Below are positions 1-8,096 of a DNA stretch of 39,666 bases, one piece after another. This DNA is from Ignavibacteriales bacterium (lineage in GTDB: Bacteria; Bacteroidota; Ignavibacteria; UBA10030). Both the position numbers and the translations under genes were made by a program. The DNA lies in NCBI GenBank assembly GCA_016192345.1, contig JACPUH010000070.1, positions 1 through 39,666 on the forward strand. Direction: 5' to 3'. The notes beneath the pieces are model-generated. The model saw only the letters and a program-made list of their open reading frames with translations, was not told the DNA's origin and did not search any database. The stretch's first letter is position 1. Every line of letters starts with the position of its first letter.

Positions 1-1065
1 ATCCCCTTCCAGGGAAACGTCGTAACCTTTCCGGTGATCCTCGATAACTATAGCAGTCGGCTCTCACTCCAGCAGCCGCTCTTTACGGGAGGGCGGTTAT
101 TGGGGGCGGCGCACCAGGCGGAGTATGGGGCCGGGGCCGCGCGGCATGATGTGTCGAAGGAAAAATCCGATCTCATCCTGAGTATCAAGAGTGCGTATTG
201 GAATCTCTATCGTTTCCAAGCGTTCAGGCGCGTGGCGGATGAAAACGTTACCGTGCTTGCGGCGCACGTTGCGGATGTCGACAATCTGCTGAAGCAGGGC
301 ATGTTGACGAACAACGACCTTCTCAAGGTCAAGGTTCAACTCTCCAACGCGGTACTGATGCAGAGCGATGCTGAAAACCGGGTTCGTCTGGCCATGATCA
401 CGTTGAACTCGCTCATCGGTCTCCCCCTTGCCACCAGGGTGGAACTCGCCTCCTCGTTGACGGCCACAACAAAAGAGTTTCCGGAGATCGACACGCTCCT
501 CCATGTCGCGCTGGAGGGACGGCCCGAAGTGTTGGGGATGGAAATGCGCGTCCGTTCTGCGGAAGCGGGGGTAGCCTCAGCTCGTGGCGGATGGCTGCCT
601 CAGGTGTTCCTGACGGGCAATTACTATTACTCCAGACCGAACCAGCGCATCTTTCCCGCCCGGGACGAGTTCAAGGATACGTGGGATGTTGGGGTCTCCC
701 TCCAGTTCGATCTCTGGAACAACCTTACGACCCTCCATCAAACCGGGGCGGCCAAGGCACAGTACGAACAGACCAAGGACGCGCTGGCAACGTTGAAGGA
801 TGGAATCACGTTGGAGGTGACCCAGGGGGCGCTTAACGTCCGGCAAGCCCAACAACGGATCCGCCTCGCGGAACTCGGCGTGGAGCAGGCCGCCGAGAGT
901 TATCGTATCACTTCGGACAAATTCAAATCCGGACTCTCATCGAACTCGGACCTGCTGGATGCGGAGATCGCTCTCATGCAATCGAAGCTGCAGATGACCG
1001 ATGCGCTTGTGGAGTACGAACTGGCCCAGGCACGATTGGAAAAAGCTGTTGGAGAAGTAAAGTGA
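1..1065 (+). CDS. TolC-family outer membrane efflux protein (5' end outside the window)
   Basis: The reading frame is open from base 1 and ends at TGA 1063-1065, so the signal peptide and first strands lie upstream of the window. The visible 354 residues have the outer-membrane efflux protein pattern: long amphipathic helices rich in Ala, Leu, Glu and Gln, alternating with short strand-like segments such as GNYYYSRPN and VGVSLQFDLWN. The end (SNSDLLDAEIALMQSK, then LVEYELAQARLEKAVG) is typical of the family. TolC-like proteins form the outer-membrane duct of tripartite exporters. An ABC ATPase and two ABC-2 permeases follow at once on the same strand, so this is probably the exit channel of that pump. 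A periplasmic adaptor (HlyD-like) is expected upstream but cannot be seen. The substrate is unknown. Confidence 0.9.
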   Translation: MPFQGNVVTFPVILDNYSSRLSLQQPLFTGGRLLGAAHQAEYGAGAARHDVSKEKSDLILSIKSAYWNLYRFQAFRRVADENVTVLAAHVADVDNLLKQGMLTNNDLLKVKVQLSNAVLMQSDAENRVRLAMITLNSLIGLPLATRVELASSLTATTKEFPEIDTLLHVALEGRPEVLGMEMRVRSAEAGVASARGGWLPQVFLTGNYYYSRPNQRIFPARDEFKDTWDVGVSLQFDLWNNLTTLHQTGAAKAQYEQTKDALATLKDGITLEVTQGALNVRQAQQRIRLAELGVEQAAESYRITSDKFKSGLSSNSDLLDAEIALMQSKLQMTDALVEYELAQARLEKAVGEVK

Positions 1066-1089
1066 AGACTGGTGATAAAGGCGTTGGAC

Positions 1090-2040
1090 ATGAATAACCA
1101 TACGATAGAGGTTGAACAACTGACGAAGCGGTTCGGCGATTTTACCGCGGTCGATCACATCGACTTCACGGTGAAGCAGGGGGAGATTTTCGGATTCCTC
1201 GGTGCCAACGGGGCGGGGAAGTCGACCACGATCCGGATGCTCTGCGCCCTTCTCCAACCGACGGAAGGGACGGCCCGCGTCGGGGGGCACGATATCACTG
1301 ATGCGCCCGAGAAGGTGAAGGAGAGCATCGGGTACATGTCGCAACGCTTCTCTCTCTACGAGGACCTGACGGTCGAGGAGAATATTCATTTCTTCGGGAG
1401 GGTGTACGGTTTGACGGACGCCGGGCTCCGGGAGCGAAAGGCGTGGGTCCTGAGTATGGCGAATCTTCACGGTCGGGAAACAAGCATTACAGGGACTCTT
1501 CCGGGCGGGTGGAAGCAGCGGCTCGCGTTGGGCTGTGCGGTCCTGCACCGGCCCCGCATCGTATTCCTGGATGAGCCGACCAGCGGCGTCGACCCGCTCA
1601 TGCGACGCACATTCTGGGAATTGATCAATGAGCTCAGCGGCGAGGGGGTGACCGTCCTCGTCACAACGCACTTCCTCGAGGAGGCGGAGTATTGCAATGA
1701 CCTGATCCTGATCAACGCCGGGCACATCATCGCGAAGGGGAGTCCGAAAGAGCTGAAGAGCGACCACATCAAGACCCCGATCCTCGAGCTCCAATGCTCC
1801 AACGTCATCGAGGCAATGTCGCGGATCGAGCAGGAACCGTGGGCGTTGGAGACCTCGGTCTTCGGCACGAATCTCCATGTCAGCGTATCGGATGAGGCCT
1901 CAGCCCGGTCCGGCATCCGGAAGATCGTGGAACAGAACGATATGAAACTGTATTCGATCGATCGCATCACTCCCTCCCTGGAGGATGTCTTCCTGTACTT
2001 GCTCGATCGCGAGTCGGAAAAGAAGGAGACGATGGGATGA
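1090..2040 (+). CDS. ABC-2 type exporter ATP-binding subunit
   Basis: This is a single nucleotide-binding domain with all core motifs: Walker A GANGAGKST, a Q-loop region at GYMSQRFSLYEDLTVEEN, a variant signature LPGGWKQRL in place of LSGGQ, Walker B RIVFLDEPTSGVD and the switch histidine in VTTHFLEEAEYC. A C-terminal extension of about 90 residues is common in the YbhF/DrrA/CcmA-like group. The ATG at 1090 is chosen because an AAGG lies about 8 nt upstream and the protein then begins in the usual way just before IEVEQLTKRFG. An in-frame GTG at 1072 is the alternative. The gene overlaps the next permease by ATGA. It powers export through the two permeases that follow. Confidence 0.93.
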   Translation: MNNHTIEVEQLTKRFGDFTAVDHIDFTVKQGEIFGFLGANGAGKSTTIRMLCALLQPTEGTARVGGHDITDAPEKVKESIGYMSQRFSLYEDLTVEENIHFFGRVYGLTDAGLRERKAWVLSMANLHGRETSITGTLPGGWKQRLALGCAVLHRPRIVFLDEPTSGVDPLMRRTFWELINELSGEGVTVLVTTHFLEEAEYCNDLILINAGHIIAKGSPKELKSDHIKTPILELQCSNVIEAMSRIEQEPWALETSVFGTNLHVSVSDEASARSGIRKIVEQNDMKLYSIDRITPSLEDVFLYLLDRESEKKETMG

Positions 2041-3164
2041 TTCGACGACTCTGGCCGGTCATTAAAAAAGAGTTCCGTCAGATCCGCCGTGACAAGCGGG
2101 TCCTGGCAATCCTCACCCTCGTCCCTGCGTTCCTCCTCTTCCTCAACGGGTACGCCTTGAACTTCGACGTCACGCATATCCGGATGGCGGTTGTCGACCT
2201 GGAGAAGAGTGGACGGAGCAGGGAGTTCCTTGAAGGGTTTAAAACGTCCGGGTACTTCGACGTCGTTTACAACCTCAACAGTGCGGAGGAGGCGAGCGCC
2301 CTGTTGGATGACGCCGCTGTCCTCGCCGCCCTCGTGATCCCGCCGGATTTTTCCCGGCGTCTTCTCTCCAACCAAACTGTCGATATCCAGGTGCTGGTGG
2401 ATGGTGTGAATTCCAATACCGCCACAACCGTGATCGGGTATGTGCAGGCGGTGACGTTGCAATACTCGCGGGACATCACGCTTGCCACGCTTTCGAAAAT
2501 CGGTCGCCGGAATTACCTCCCGATCAACTACGAAGCGCGGATCTGGTATAACCCGGAGCTGAAGAGCGTTAAATTCCTGGTCCCCGGCCTGATCGGGTTC
2601 ATCCTGGCGATCACGTGCGTGATCGCGACGGCCCTTTCCATCGTCCGGGAGAAGGAACGGAATACGATCGAGCAGATCACCGTTTCGCCGGTCCATGCCC
2701 TTGAGTTCATCCTCGGCAAGATGGTCCCCTATGCCGTGATCTCCCTGGTTGCGGCGGTTATCGTGATTCTTGCGGCGTACGTGCTGTTCGGCGTGGAGGT
2801 GAAAGGGAGCTACCTGAACCTCTTCGTCGCTACCCTGTTGTTCGTCATCGCCGCGCTCAGCATCGGACTCTTTATCTCGACGATTGCGGAGAGCCAGCAG
2901 GTTGCGTTCCAGGTGGCCGCCCTCGCCTCGATGCTGCCGACGCTGATCCTCTCCGGATTCATTTTCCCGATACGGAGCATGCCGCTCTTTCTCCAGATCC
3001 TTTCGAACATCACGCCGGCCAAATATTACCTGGTGATTCTCCGCGGGATCATCCTGAAAGGGGTCGGATTTGCCGCGTACTGGGAACAGATGCTCTCTCT
3101 GATCCTCTACGCCGTGGTTCTCCTGGGGATCAGCAGTCTCCGGTTCAGAAAGACGATTGGATAA
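2037..3164 (+). CDS. ABC-2 type permease, first of a pair
   Basis: This 375-residue protein has the ABC-2 membrane protein layout: a cytoplasmic start (IKKEFRQIRRDKRVL), one membrane helix, a large extracytoplasmic domain of about 140 residues, then a block of about five helices. The conserved stretch REKERNTIEQITVSPV and the later FIFPIRSMPLFLQ are typical of the YhhJ/YbhS/YbhR family. The start codon overlaps the ATPase stop (ATGA), which indicates translational coupling. It should form a heterodimeric channel with the next gene product. Confidence 0.92.
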   Translation: MIRRLWPVIKKEFRQIRRDKRVLAILTLVPAFLLFLNGYALNFDVTHIRMAVVDLEKSGRSREFLEGFKTSGYFDVVYNLNSAEEASALLDDAAVLAALVIPPDFSRRLLSNQTVDIQVLVDGVNSNTATTVIGYVQAVTLQYSRDITLATLSKIGRRNYLPINYEARIWYNPELKSVKFLVPGLIGFILAITCVIATALSIVREKERNTIEQITVSPVHALEFILGKMVPYAVISLVAAVIVILAAYVLFGVEVKGSYLNLFVATLLFVIAALSIGLFISTIAESQQVAFQVAALASMLPTLILSGFIFPIRSMPLFLQILSNITPAKYYLVILRGIILKGVGFAAYWEQMLSLILYAVVLLGISSLRFRKTIG

Positions 3165-3166
3165 CA

Positions 3167-4288
3167 ATGAATATTCAACGCATCACCGCCCTCCTGATAA
3201 AGGAATTCGGCCAGCTGGTCAAGGACAAGCGCATGCTTCCCATCGTGTTTGTCGCTCCGGTGCTTCAGTTGACCCTTCTCGGGTATGCAGCCTCGCTCGA
3301 CGTCAAGAATATTTCGATGCTGGTTTGTGACCTTGACAAGTCGCACATCAGCCGCGACTTCATTTCGACGTTCACCAATGCCGGGTACTTCAGTATCGAG
3401 TACGCAACGGACGATTATTCCGAAGTGCAGGAGTTCCTGGATCGCGGGAAGGTTACGATGGCCCTGGTCCTTCCACCGAAGTTTGGCGACCGGGTGTTGC
3501 GGCGGGAAACAGCGACCGTCCAGGTGCTGTTGGATGGAAGCGAGGGGAACACCGCGGCCATTACGATGGGCTACGTGAACCAGATCATCGGAAGGTACTC
3601 GACGAACATCCTCGCGGAGGTGGCTGGCGGGCAGCGGATCGGCGGCGTGAACGCGGAGATTCGAGCATGGTATAACCCGGCCCTGACGAGCAGGAACTTC
3701 ATGGTCCCCGGCGTCCTGGTGATGATCCTCTTGATCACGACCACGACTCTCACGGCCATGGCCATCGTGAAAGAGAAGGAGATCGGGACACTGGAACAGG
3801 TCATGGTGACTCCCATCCGTTCCTCCGAACTGATCCTCGGCAAACTCGTGCCGTTCATCCTGATCGCCGCGCTGAACGTCAGCGTTGTCACCTCGGTGAT
3901 GGTTTTCGGGTTCGGCATTCCGATCAAAGGGAGCGTCGTGCTTCTGTTCAGCCTCGCAGGATTGTTCCTGCTGACCACGCTCGGCCTTGGCCTGTTCGTC
4001 TCCACCGTCTCACGGACGCAGCAGCAGGCGATGATGACGGCGATGTTCTTCATTATCCTGCCGATGATGTACATCTCCGGGTTCGTCTTCCCGATCGAGA
4101 ACATGCCCGAGCCCCTCCAGGTCCTTTCCTGGTTCATTCCGATGCGGCATTTTCTCGTCATCGTCCGGTCCATTATCCTCAAGGGAGCCGGGTTCTCCAC
4201 GATCTGGCTTGAGGCGCTGATCCTTCTCGTCATGGGGATCGGCATCCTTGTCGCGAGCGTTTTGCGGTTCCGGAAGAAACTGGATTAA
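3167..4288 (+). CDS. ABC-2 type permease, second of a pair
   Basis: This 373-residue protein is a paralogue of its upstream neighbour. It has the same cytoplasmic lead (LLIKEFGQLVKDKRM), extracytoplasmic domain and C-terminal helix block, with KEKEIGTLEQVMVTPI and FVFPIENMPEPLQ matching the partner's motifs. It starts 2 nt after the previous stop. It is the last gene of the export operon. The pair with one ATPase and a TolC-like protein resembles YbhFSR-type exporters. The substrate cannot be told from the sequence. Confidence 0.92.
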   Translation: MNIQRITALLIKEFGQLVKDKRMLPIVFVAPVLQLTLLGYAASLDVKNISMLVCDLDKSHISRDFISTFTNAGYFSIEYATDDYSEVQEFLDRGKVTMALVLPPKFGDRVLRRETATVQVLLDGSEGNTAAITMGYVNQIIGRYSTNILAEVAGGQRIGGVNAEIRAWYNPALTSRNFMVPGVLVMILLITTTTLTAMAIVKEKEIGTLEQVMVTPIRSSELILGKLVPFILIAALNVSVVTSVMVFGFGIPIKGSVVLLFSLAGLFLLTTLGLGLFVSTVSRTQQQAMMTAMFFIILPMMYISGFVFPIENMPEPLQVLSWFIPMRHFLVIVRSIILKGAGFSTIWLEALILLVMGIGILVASVLRFRKKLD

Positions 4289-4569
4289 CAGGTTGTTGAA
4301 AACCCGGTTCAATTTATCCACAAAGTTCACGAAGGGACACGAAGCAAAAAAAGCAGTTTGATGTTACGGACTGTTTTTAACTTTTTCGTGACTTCGTGTT
4401 CCTGGTGGAGAATCTCTTCTTTTTCCGCGGTTTGCTGGCGTCAGTGTCTTTCGGTATTTGATTTTCAGGCAAAATTCGAGTAAAATCCCTCCGCATTTCA
4501 CACTCCGTCCGGCGTTGTTGGGGAAAACAACCCGGCCTCTCTTCTCAGCAATTATGTAGGGAATCACCG
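4289..4569. other. Intergenic region between the export operon and the cyclase operon
   Basis: This 281-nt stretch has no credible gene. The first part holds the imperfect palindrome annotated separately at 4328-4398. The rest is AT-rich in patches. I see no promoter matching the two strong TANNTTTG examples elsewhere in the window. An AGGGA at 4557-4561 is a suitable ribosome-binding site for the TTG start at 4570. Confidence 0.6.
4328..4398. repeat. Long imperfect palindrome (REP-like intergenic hairpin)
   Basis: CACGAAG at 4328-4334 pairs with CTTCGTG at 4392-4398. CACGAA at 4338-4343 pairs with TTCGTG at 4385-4390. An A-rich stretch then faces a T-rich stretch, and CAGT 4354-4357 pairs with ACTG 4370-4373 near the tip. 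The arms total about 30 nt with small bulges. The repeated CACGAAG unit within one arm resembles dispersed intergenic repeats. I saw no second copy in this window. It could also end transcription of the export operon. Confidence 0.6.
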
Positions 4570-6753
4570 TTGCTCCGTTCCATCCGGACAAGGCTTGAGT
4601 ACAAGATACTCCTTCTTCTGATTGCCGTGCTGATCGCAGGCTTCGGCACCTATGTTGTCATCCGGATTCAAAGCGAATCCAAGGCGCTCCTCCATCAACA
4701 CCAGGAAAAAGTCAGGCTCTTTTCCGAGACAATCGTCGGGGGAATCCGCAATGTGATGCTGACGGGGAAATCTCCGTTGACCCACGAGTTTCTGAACGAT
4801 GCGCGGAAGAACCTGTCCTTTGGTTCCCTCACCGTGTACGACCGGTTTGGCCGGGAGGTGTTCCTGCGGGAAGGGGAGGGAGTGCGGTATAATGTGGACG
4901 ACCCCCTGCTTCACCAGTCCCTGGAAACGCATCAGATGCTTTCGACGATGATGAGGGAGGGGGACAAGGATGTGTTCACGAGGTACGAGCCCCTCTTCAA
5001 CCGTCCGGAGTGCTGGCGTTGTCATGAACGGGATCCGCAGATCAGAGGGGTCCTGCAGCTTGCACTGGCGCCCGGGGCGATTCGTACCACCAATGCTTCG
5101 GAAACGGCCCGCCAGATGGCGAGTGCGATGGGGGACGTGCTGGCGACCGCGTTTCGGACCATCATGCTGGGCGGCCAGGGAGAGCAGATGGACACTCTGA
5201 CGGCCAAGGCCCAAGGGATCCCCTGGATCTCCCGCATCCAGGTCTACAGTAAGGACGGTTATGTGGCGTTCGGACCGGAGACGGAGGACGATATTGGCGA
5301 AGAGGAGATTCTCGAATTACTTCGAACCCACACCCAATCGCATCATTTTGTTGAGGAGAAGAAGAAGCTCCGCCTGTTTATTCCGCTGCAAAACCAGGAT
5401 CGTTGCCAGGTGTGTCACGGTGCACGGTTCCCTATGCGCGGGTTGATGGTGATCGATTTCAAGATGGACTCGCTCAAAGCGTATGTCCGCGATCCGTCAA
5501 AGGTTTTTACCGCAGTCCTGCAGGCGACGACCTTTGAAGGGTTCCGGAGCATCATGCTCGTCGGGCGGGCCAATTCTGTCCGTTATTTTATGGACGAGCT
5601 TCGTGCGATACCGACCTTTCAGATGCTCCATGTCTTTGATGGAAAGGGAAATGAGCGTTTCCTGAACCCCCAGCCACGCATGCGGCCCCAGCTTGCTTCA
5701 TTCGGGGAGAAGAAGGAGAACAAGCCGGTCGAGTTTTTTGAAACGGTGGAGGGTGAAGAGCACATGGTCCGGCTCACCCCCATTCCGAACGAGGTCCGTT
5801 GTTATACTTGCCATGGGAAGAACCATGACCTGCGCGCAGTTGTTGAAGTATCGGCTTCGTTGAAAACGATCAACGCGGAGATTGCGGCCTCCAAACGGGA
5901 GTCCGCAATCGCCGCGGTCGTCACCATCCTGTTGGTCTGGCTGGTGATCAGGGTGTTCATGAACTCGGTCGTCGTTTCACCGGTCAAGCAAATCGAAGGG
6001 GTGGCCTCAAGGGTGGGGGAGGGGGACTTTTCCGTGCGGGCGGAGGTCGGGTCGCAGGATGAGATCGGCACTCTCGCCCGGCGCATCAACGAAATGATCC
6101 AAGGTCTGCGCGAGAGGTTTCATCTCGAAAAATTTGTTTCCCGCGCAGCGGTCGATGCCGTCCGGGGTGTCGACATGGTCGGAGTGAAAATGGGAGGGGA
6201 GCGAAAACTCGCGACGGTCTTCTTCTCCGATATCCGCGGCTTTACCTCCTTCTCGGAAAAGGTCGAGCCGGAACGGGTGGTTTCGATGTTGAACGGGATT
6301 CTGGCGAAGCAGGCAGCCATTGTCCGGAAGCATGGCGGGGATATTGATAAGTTTGTCGGTGACGAGCTCGTGGCGGTTTTTCTGGGGGAGGGCATGGCCC
6401 GTCGTGCGCTCTGCGCGGCGCTCGAGATCCAGGAGGAACTGGCTGCATCCCCCGATCTGACGGAATCCGGGGCCATCGCCATCGGGATCGGCTTGAATAC
6501 CGGTGAGATGATCCTGGGCGCTATGGGGAGTCCCGACCGTATGGATTTCACGGTCATTGGCGATCATGTCAATTTGGGGGCGCGACTCTGCAGCTCAGCG
6601 AAGCCGCGACAGATCCTGATTTCGGAAGGGACGGCCCGTGACGTGCTGGACGACCCGGAGTTTCACTGTATCCCCCTGGAGCCTTTCCAGGTGAAGGGGA
6701 AGGAAAAACCGGTACGGGTCTACGAAGTCCGTCGGGCATACCGGACATCGTAA
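4570..6753 (+). CDS. Membrane class III adenylate cyclase with three tandem periplasmic c-type heme modules
   Basis: This 727-residue protein should make cAMP in response to a signal sensed outside the cytoplasm. It has an N-terminal membrane helix (about 12-32), a periplasmic region (33-440), a second helix (about 444-463), a HAMP linker (about 465-520) and a class III cyclase domain (about 545-720). Metal-binding Asp554 and Asp598, adenine-specifying Lys594 and Asp659, and the Asn668/Arg672 pair are all present, so cAMP rather than cGMP is expected. The periplasmic part has CxxCH motifs starting at Cys148, 279 and 411, spaced 131 and 132 residues. Each follows an [IF]RxxML-x-G motif (59, 195, 325), so the sensor is a triplicated single-heme, PAS-like unit. 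The start is TTG with AGGGA 8 nt upstream. It is the first gene of an operon with a phosphatase, HerA and MsrPQ. The sensed signal is unknown; redox state or a heme ligand is likely. Confidence 0.9.
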   Translation: MLRSIRTRLEYKILLLLIAVLIAGFGTYVVIRIQSESKALLHQHQEKVRLFSETIVGGIRNVMLTGKSPLTHEFLNDARKNLSFGSLTVYDRFGREVFLREGEGVRYNVDDPLLHQSLETHQMLSTMMREGDKDVFTRYEPLFNRPECWRCHERDPQIRGVLQLALAPGAIRTTNASETARQMASAMGDVLATAFRTIMLGGQGEQMDTLTAKAQGIPWISRIQVYSKDGYVAFGPETEDDIGEEEILELLRTHTQSHHFVEEKKKLRLFIPLQNQDRCQVCHGARFPMRGLMVIDFKMDSLKAYVRDPSKVFTAVLQATTFEGFRSIMLVGRANSVRYFMDELRAIPTFQMLHVFDGKGNERFLNPQPRMRPQLASFGEKKENKPVEFFETVEGEEHMVRLTPIPNEVRCYTCHGKNHDLRAVVEVSASLKTINAEIAASKRESAIAAVVTILLVWLVIRVFMNSVVVSPVKQIEGVASRVGEGDFSVRAEVGSQDEIGTLARRINEMIQGLRERFHLEKFVSRAAVDAVRGVDMVGVKMGGERKLATVFFSDIRGFTSFSEKVEPERVVSMLNGILAKQAAIVRKHGGDIDKFVGDELVAVFLGEGMARRALCAALEIQEELAASPDLTESGAIAIGIGLNTGEMILGAMGSPDRMDFTVIGDHVNLGARLCSSAKPRQILISEGTARDVLDDPEFHCIPLEPFQVKGKEKPVRVYEVRRAYRTS

Positions 6754-6833
6754 CTTCCGTCCATGGGCCCGGACCGTGACGTTTTTTCTGGCGAGATGAT
6801 TTCATCATTTTACCAAAGGAATGTGATACCAGC

Positions 6834-8069
6834 ATGATGGCTCAACGCCGGTTGTACCGAACCATTGAAAGTTTTGCCTCCGAGCATCTTAAGACCGACA
6901 AGGAACTTCTCAAGCACGTCATCAATGAGATTGTGAAGGAGGAGCAGATCGATATCAAGGGGGGGCGAATCTGGCAGTACGATCCCGGCACCGAGACCTA
7001 TCGCCTCATTCATCAGATCGGGGTGATCCAGCGCGTTGAGGCGGGATACCGGATCGCCGTGGCGGACTACGCCACCTTCACGCGCCTGGCGGAGCACCGG
7101 TCCATCATCGCCAATGAAACCGACCGGTACCTGCGAAAACAGGGAATTATCAAGTATTCCGCGACAGGGGTTGGCGAGAAGATTCCCTATAAGAAAAGTT
7201 TCGTCTACCAGTACATCCTCGCGTTCAACTCGGATTCGATCGATGAGTCGCTCATTTCAGACCTCAATATCATCAGCCTTGCGGTCACCTCGTCGCTCCG
7301 CGGAAAACGCGTCGAGAAAAAGGCGACGCTGCTCGAACAGGATCTCGACAAGGCGCGTGAAATCCAGCAGAGCATTCTTCCCCAGCATGCGCTGGCATTC
7401 CATCATTACGAGCTGTACGGTGTTTCCATCCCCGATCGGGTGGTGGGGGGCGACTTCTTCGACTACCTGTTCGCGGACGAGGAGACCGACCGGCTCAGCG
7501 TTGTCATCGGGGATGCGGCGAGCAAGGGTTTCCGGGCTGCTGCCCAGGCGCTCTACGTCGTCGGGGCACTCCGGATGGGAATCTCCTACCACAGCAAAAT
7601 CACCATGCTGATGTCCCGGTTGAACAACCTTGTCAACAAGACGTTTTCCGAGGAACAGTTTGTCTCGATGTTCTATGCAGAGTTATCCAACGACACCAAG
7701 GGGTTGATGCTCTACGCCAACGCCGGGCACAACAGTCCGGTGATCTACCGGGCGACCGAGAAGCGGGTGGAGATCCTGAACCCGACGGGGCAGATCCTGG
7801 GCCCCTTCCCGGAGGAGAGCTACCGGGTGGAGAACACGGTCATCGGCAAGGGGGATGTGGTGGTGATGTACACCGACGGCATCAGCGAGGCAATGACGGC
7901 GGACTTTGCGATGTACGGCGAGAAAAGACTTGCAGAGAAGGTGGAAGAGTTGCATCTTCTGAGTGCCGAACAGATTTGCAGGCATATCCTGGATGATGTG
8001 ATTCATTTTTCCGCGGGGGGACAGGACGGTGACGACAAAACGATCGTCGTGATTAAACGGATCAACTGA
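6834..8069 (+). CDS. GAF-like sensor plus SpoIIE/RsbU-type PP2C serine phosphatase
   Basis: This 411-residue cytoplasmic protein has no membrane helix. Residues about 15-165 look GAF-like (GGRIWQYDPGTETYRL, then IIANETDRYLR and KYSATGVGEK). A short coiled linker (KATLLEQDLDKAREIQQSILP) leads into a SpoIIE-type phosphatase domain with metal-binding Asp207 (GGDFFDY), Asp227 (IGDAASKG) and Asp348 (MYTDGISEA), plus YANAGHNSP. Such phosphatases usually act on phosphorylated STAS anti-anti-sigma proteins, but no STAS protein or anti-sigma kinase is encoded in the window. It starts 80 nt after the cyclase, with AAAGGA about 13 nt upstream; ATG 6837 is an alternative start. The GAF-like part could bind a small ligand, and cAMP from the upstream gene is a tempting but untested guess. 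Confidence 0.88.
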   Translation: MMAQRRLYRTIESFASEHLKTDKELLKHVINEIVKEEQIDIKGGRIWQYDPGTETYRLIHQIGVIQRVEAGYRIAVADYATFTRLAEHRSIIANETDRYLRKQGIIKYSATGVGEKIPYKKSFVYQYILAFNSDSIDESLISDLNIISLAVTSSLRGKRVEKKATLLEQDLDKAREIQQSILPQHALAFHHYELYGVSIPDRVVGGDFFDYLFADEETDRLSVVIGDAASKGFRAAAQALYVVGALRMGISYHSKITMLMSRLNNLVNKTFSEEQFVSMFYAELSNDTKGLMLYANAGHNSPVIYRATEKRVEILNPTGQILGPFPEESYRVENTVIGKGDVVVMYTDGISEAMTADFAMYGEKRLAEKVEELHLLSAEQICRHILDDVIHFSAGGQDGDDKTIVVIKRIN

Positions 8070-8096
8070 ACGGCCAGATTCTCATAAGGAGCCTCT

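Noticed and set aside
1467..3167. 566-codon minus-strand frame opposite the ABC ATPase and first permease
   Set aside because: The plus strand encodes clear ABC transporter proteins here. The minus frame is Arg/Asp/His-rich, has no recognisable domain, and is a shadow of high-GC coding sequence.
6754..6833. Possible terminator between the cyclase and phosphatase genes (T-run near 6782)
   Set aside because: The only stems before the T-run are short and GC-palindromic around GGGCCC, without a convincing hairpin. The genes look co-transcribed.
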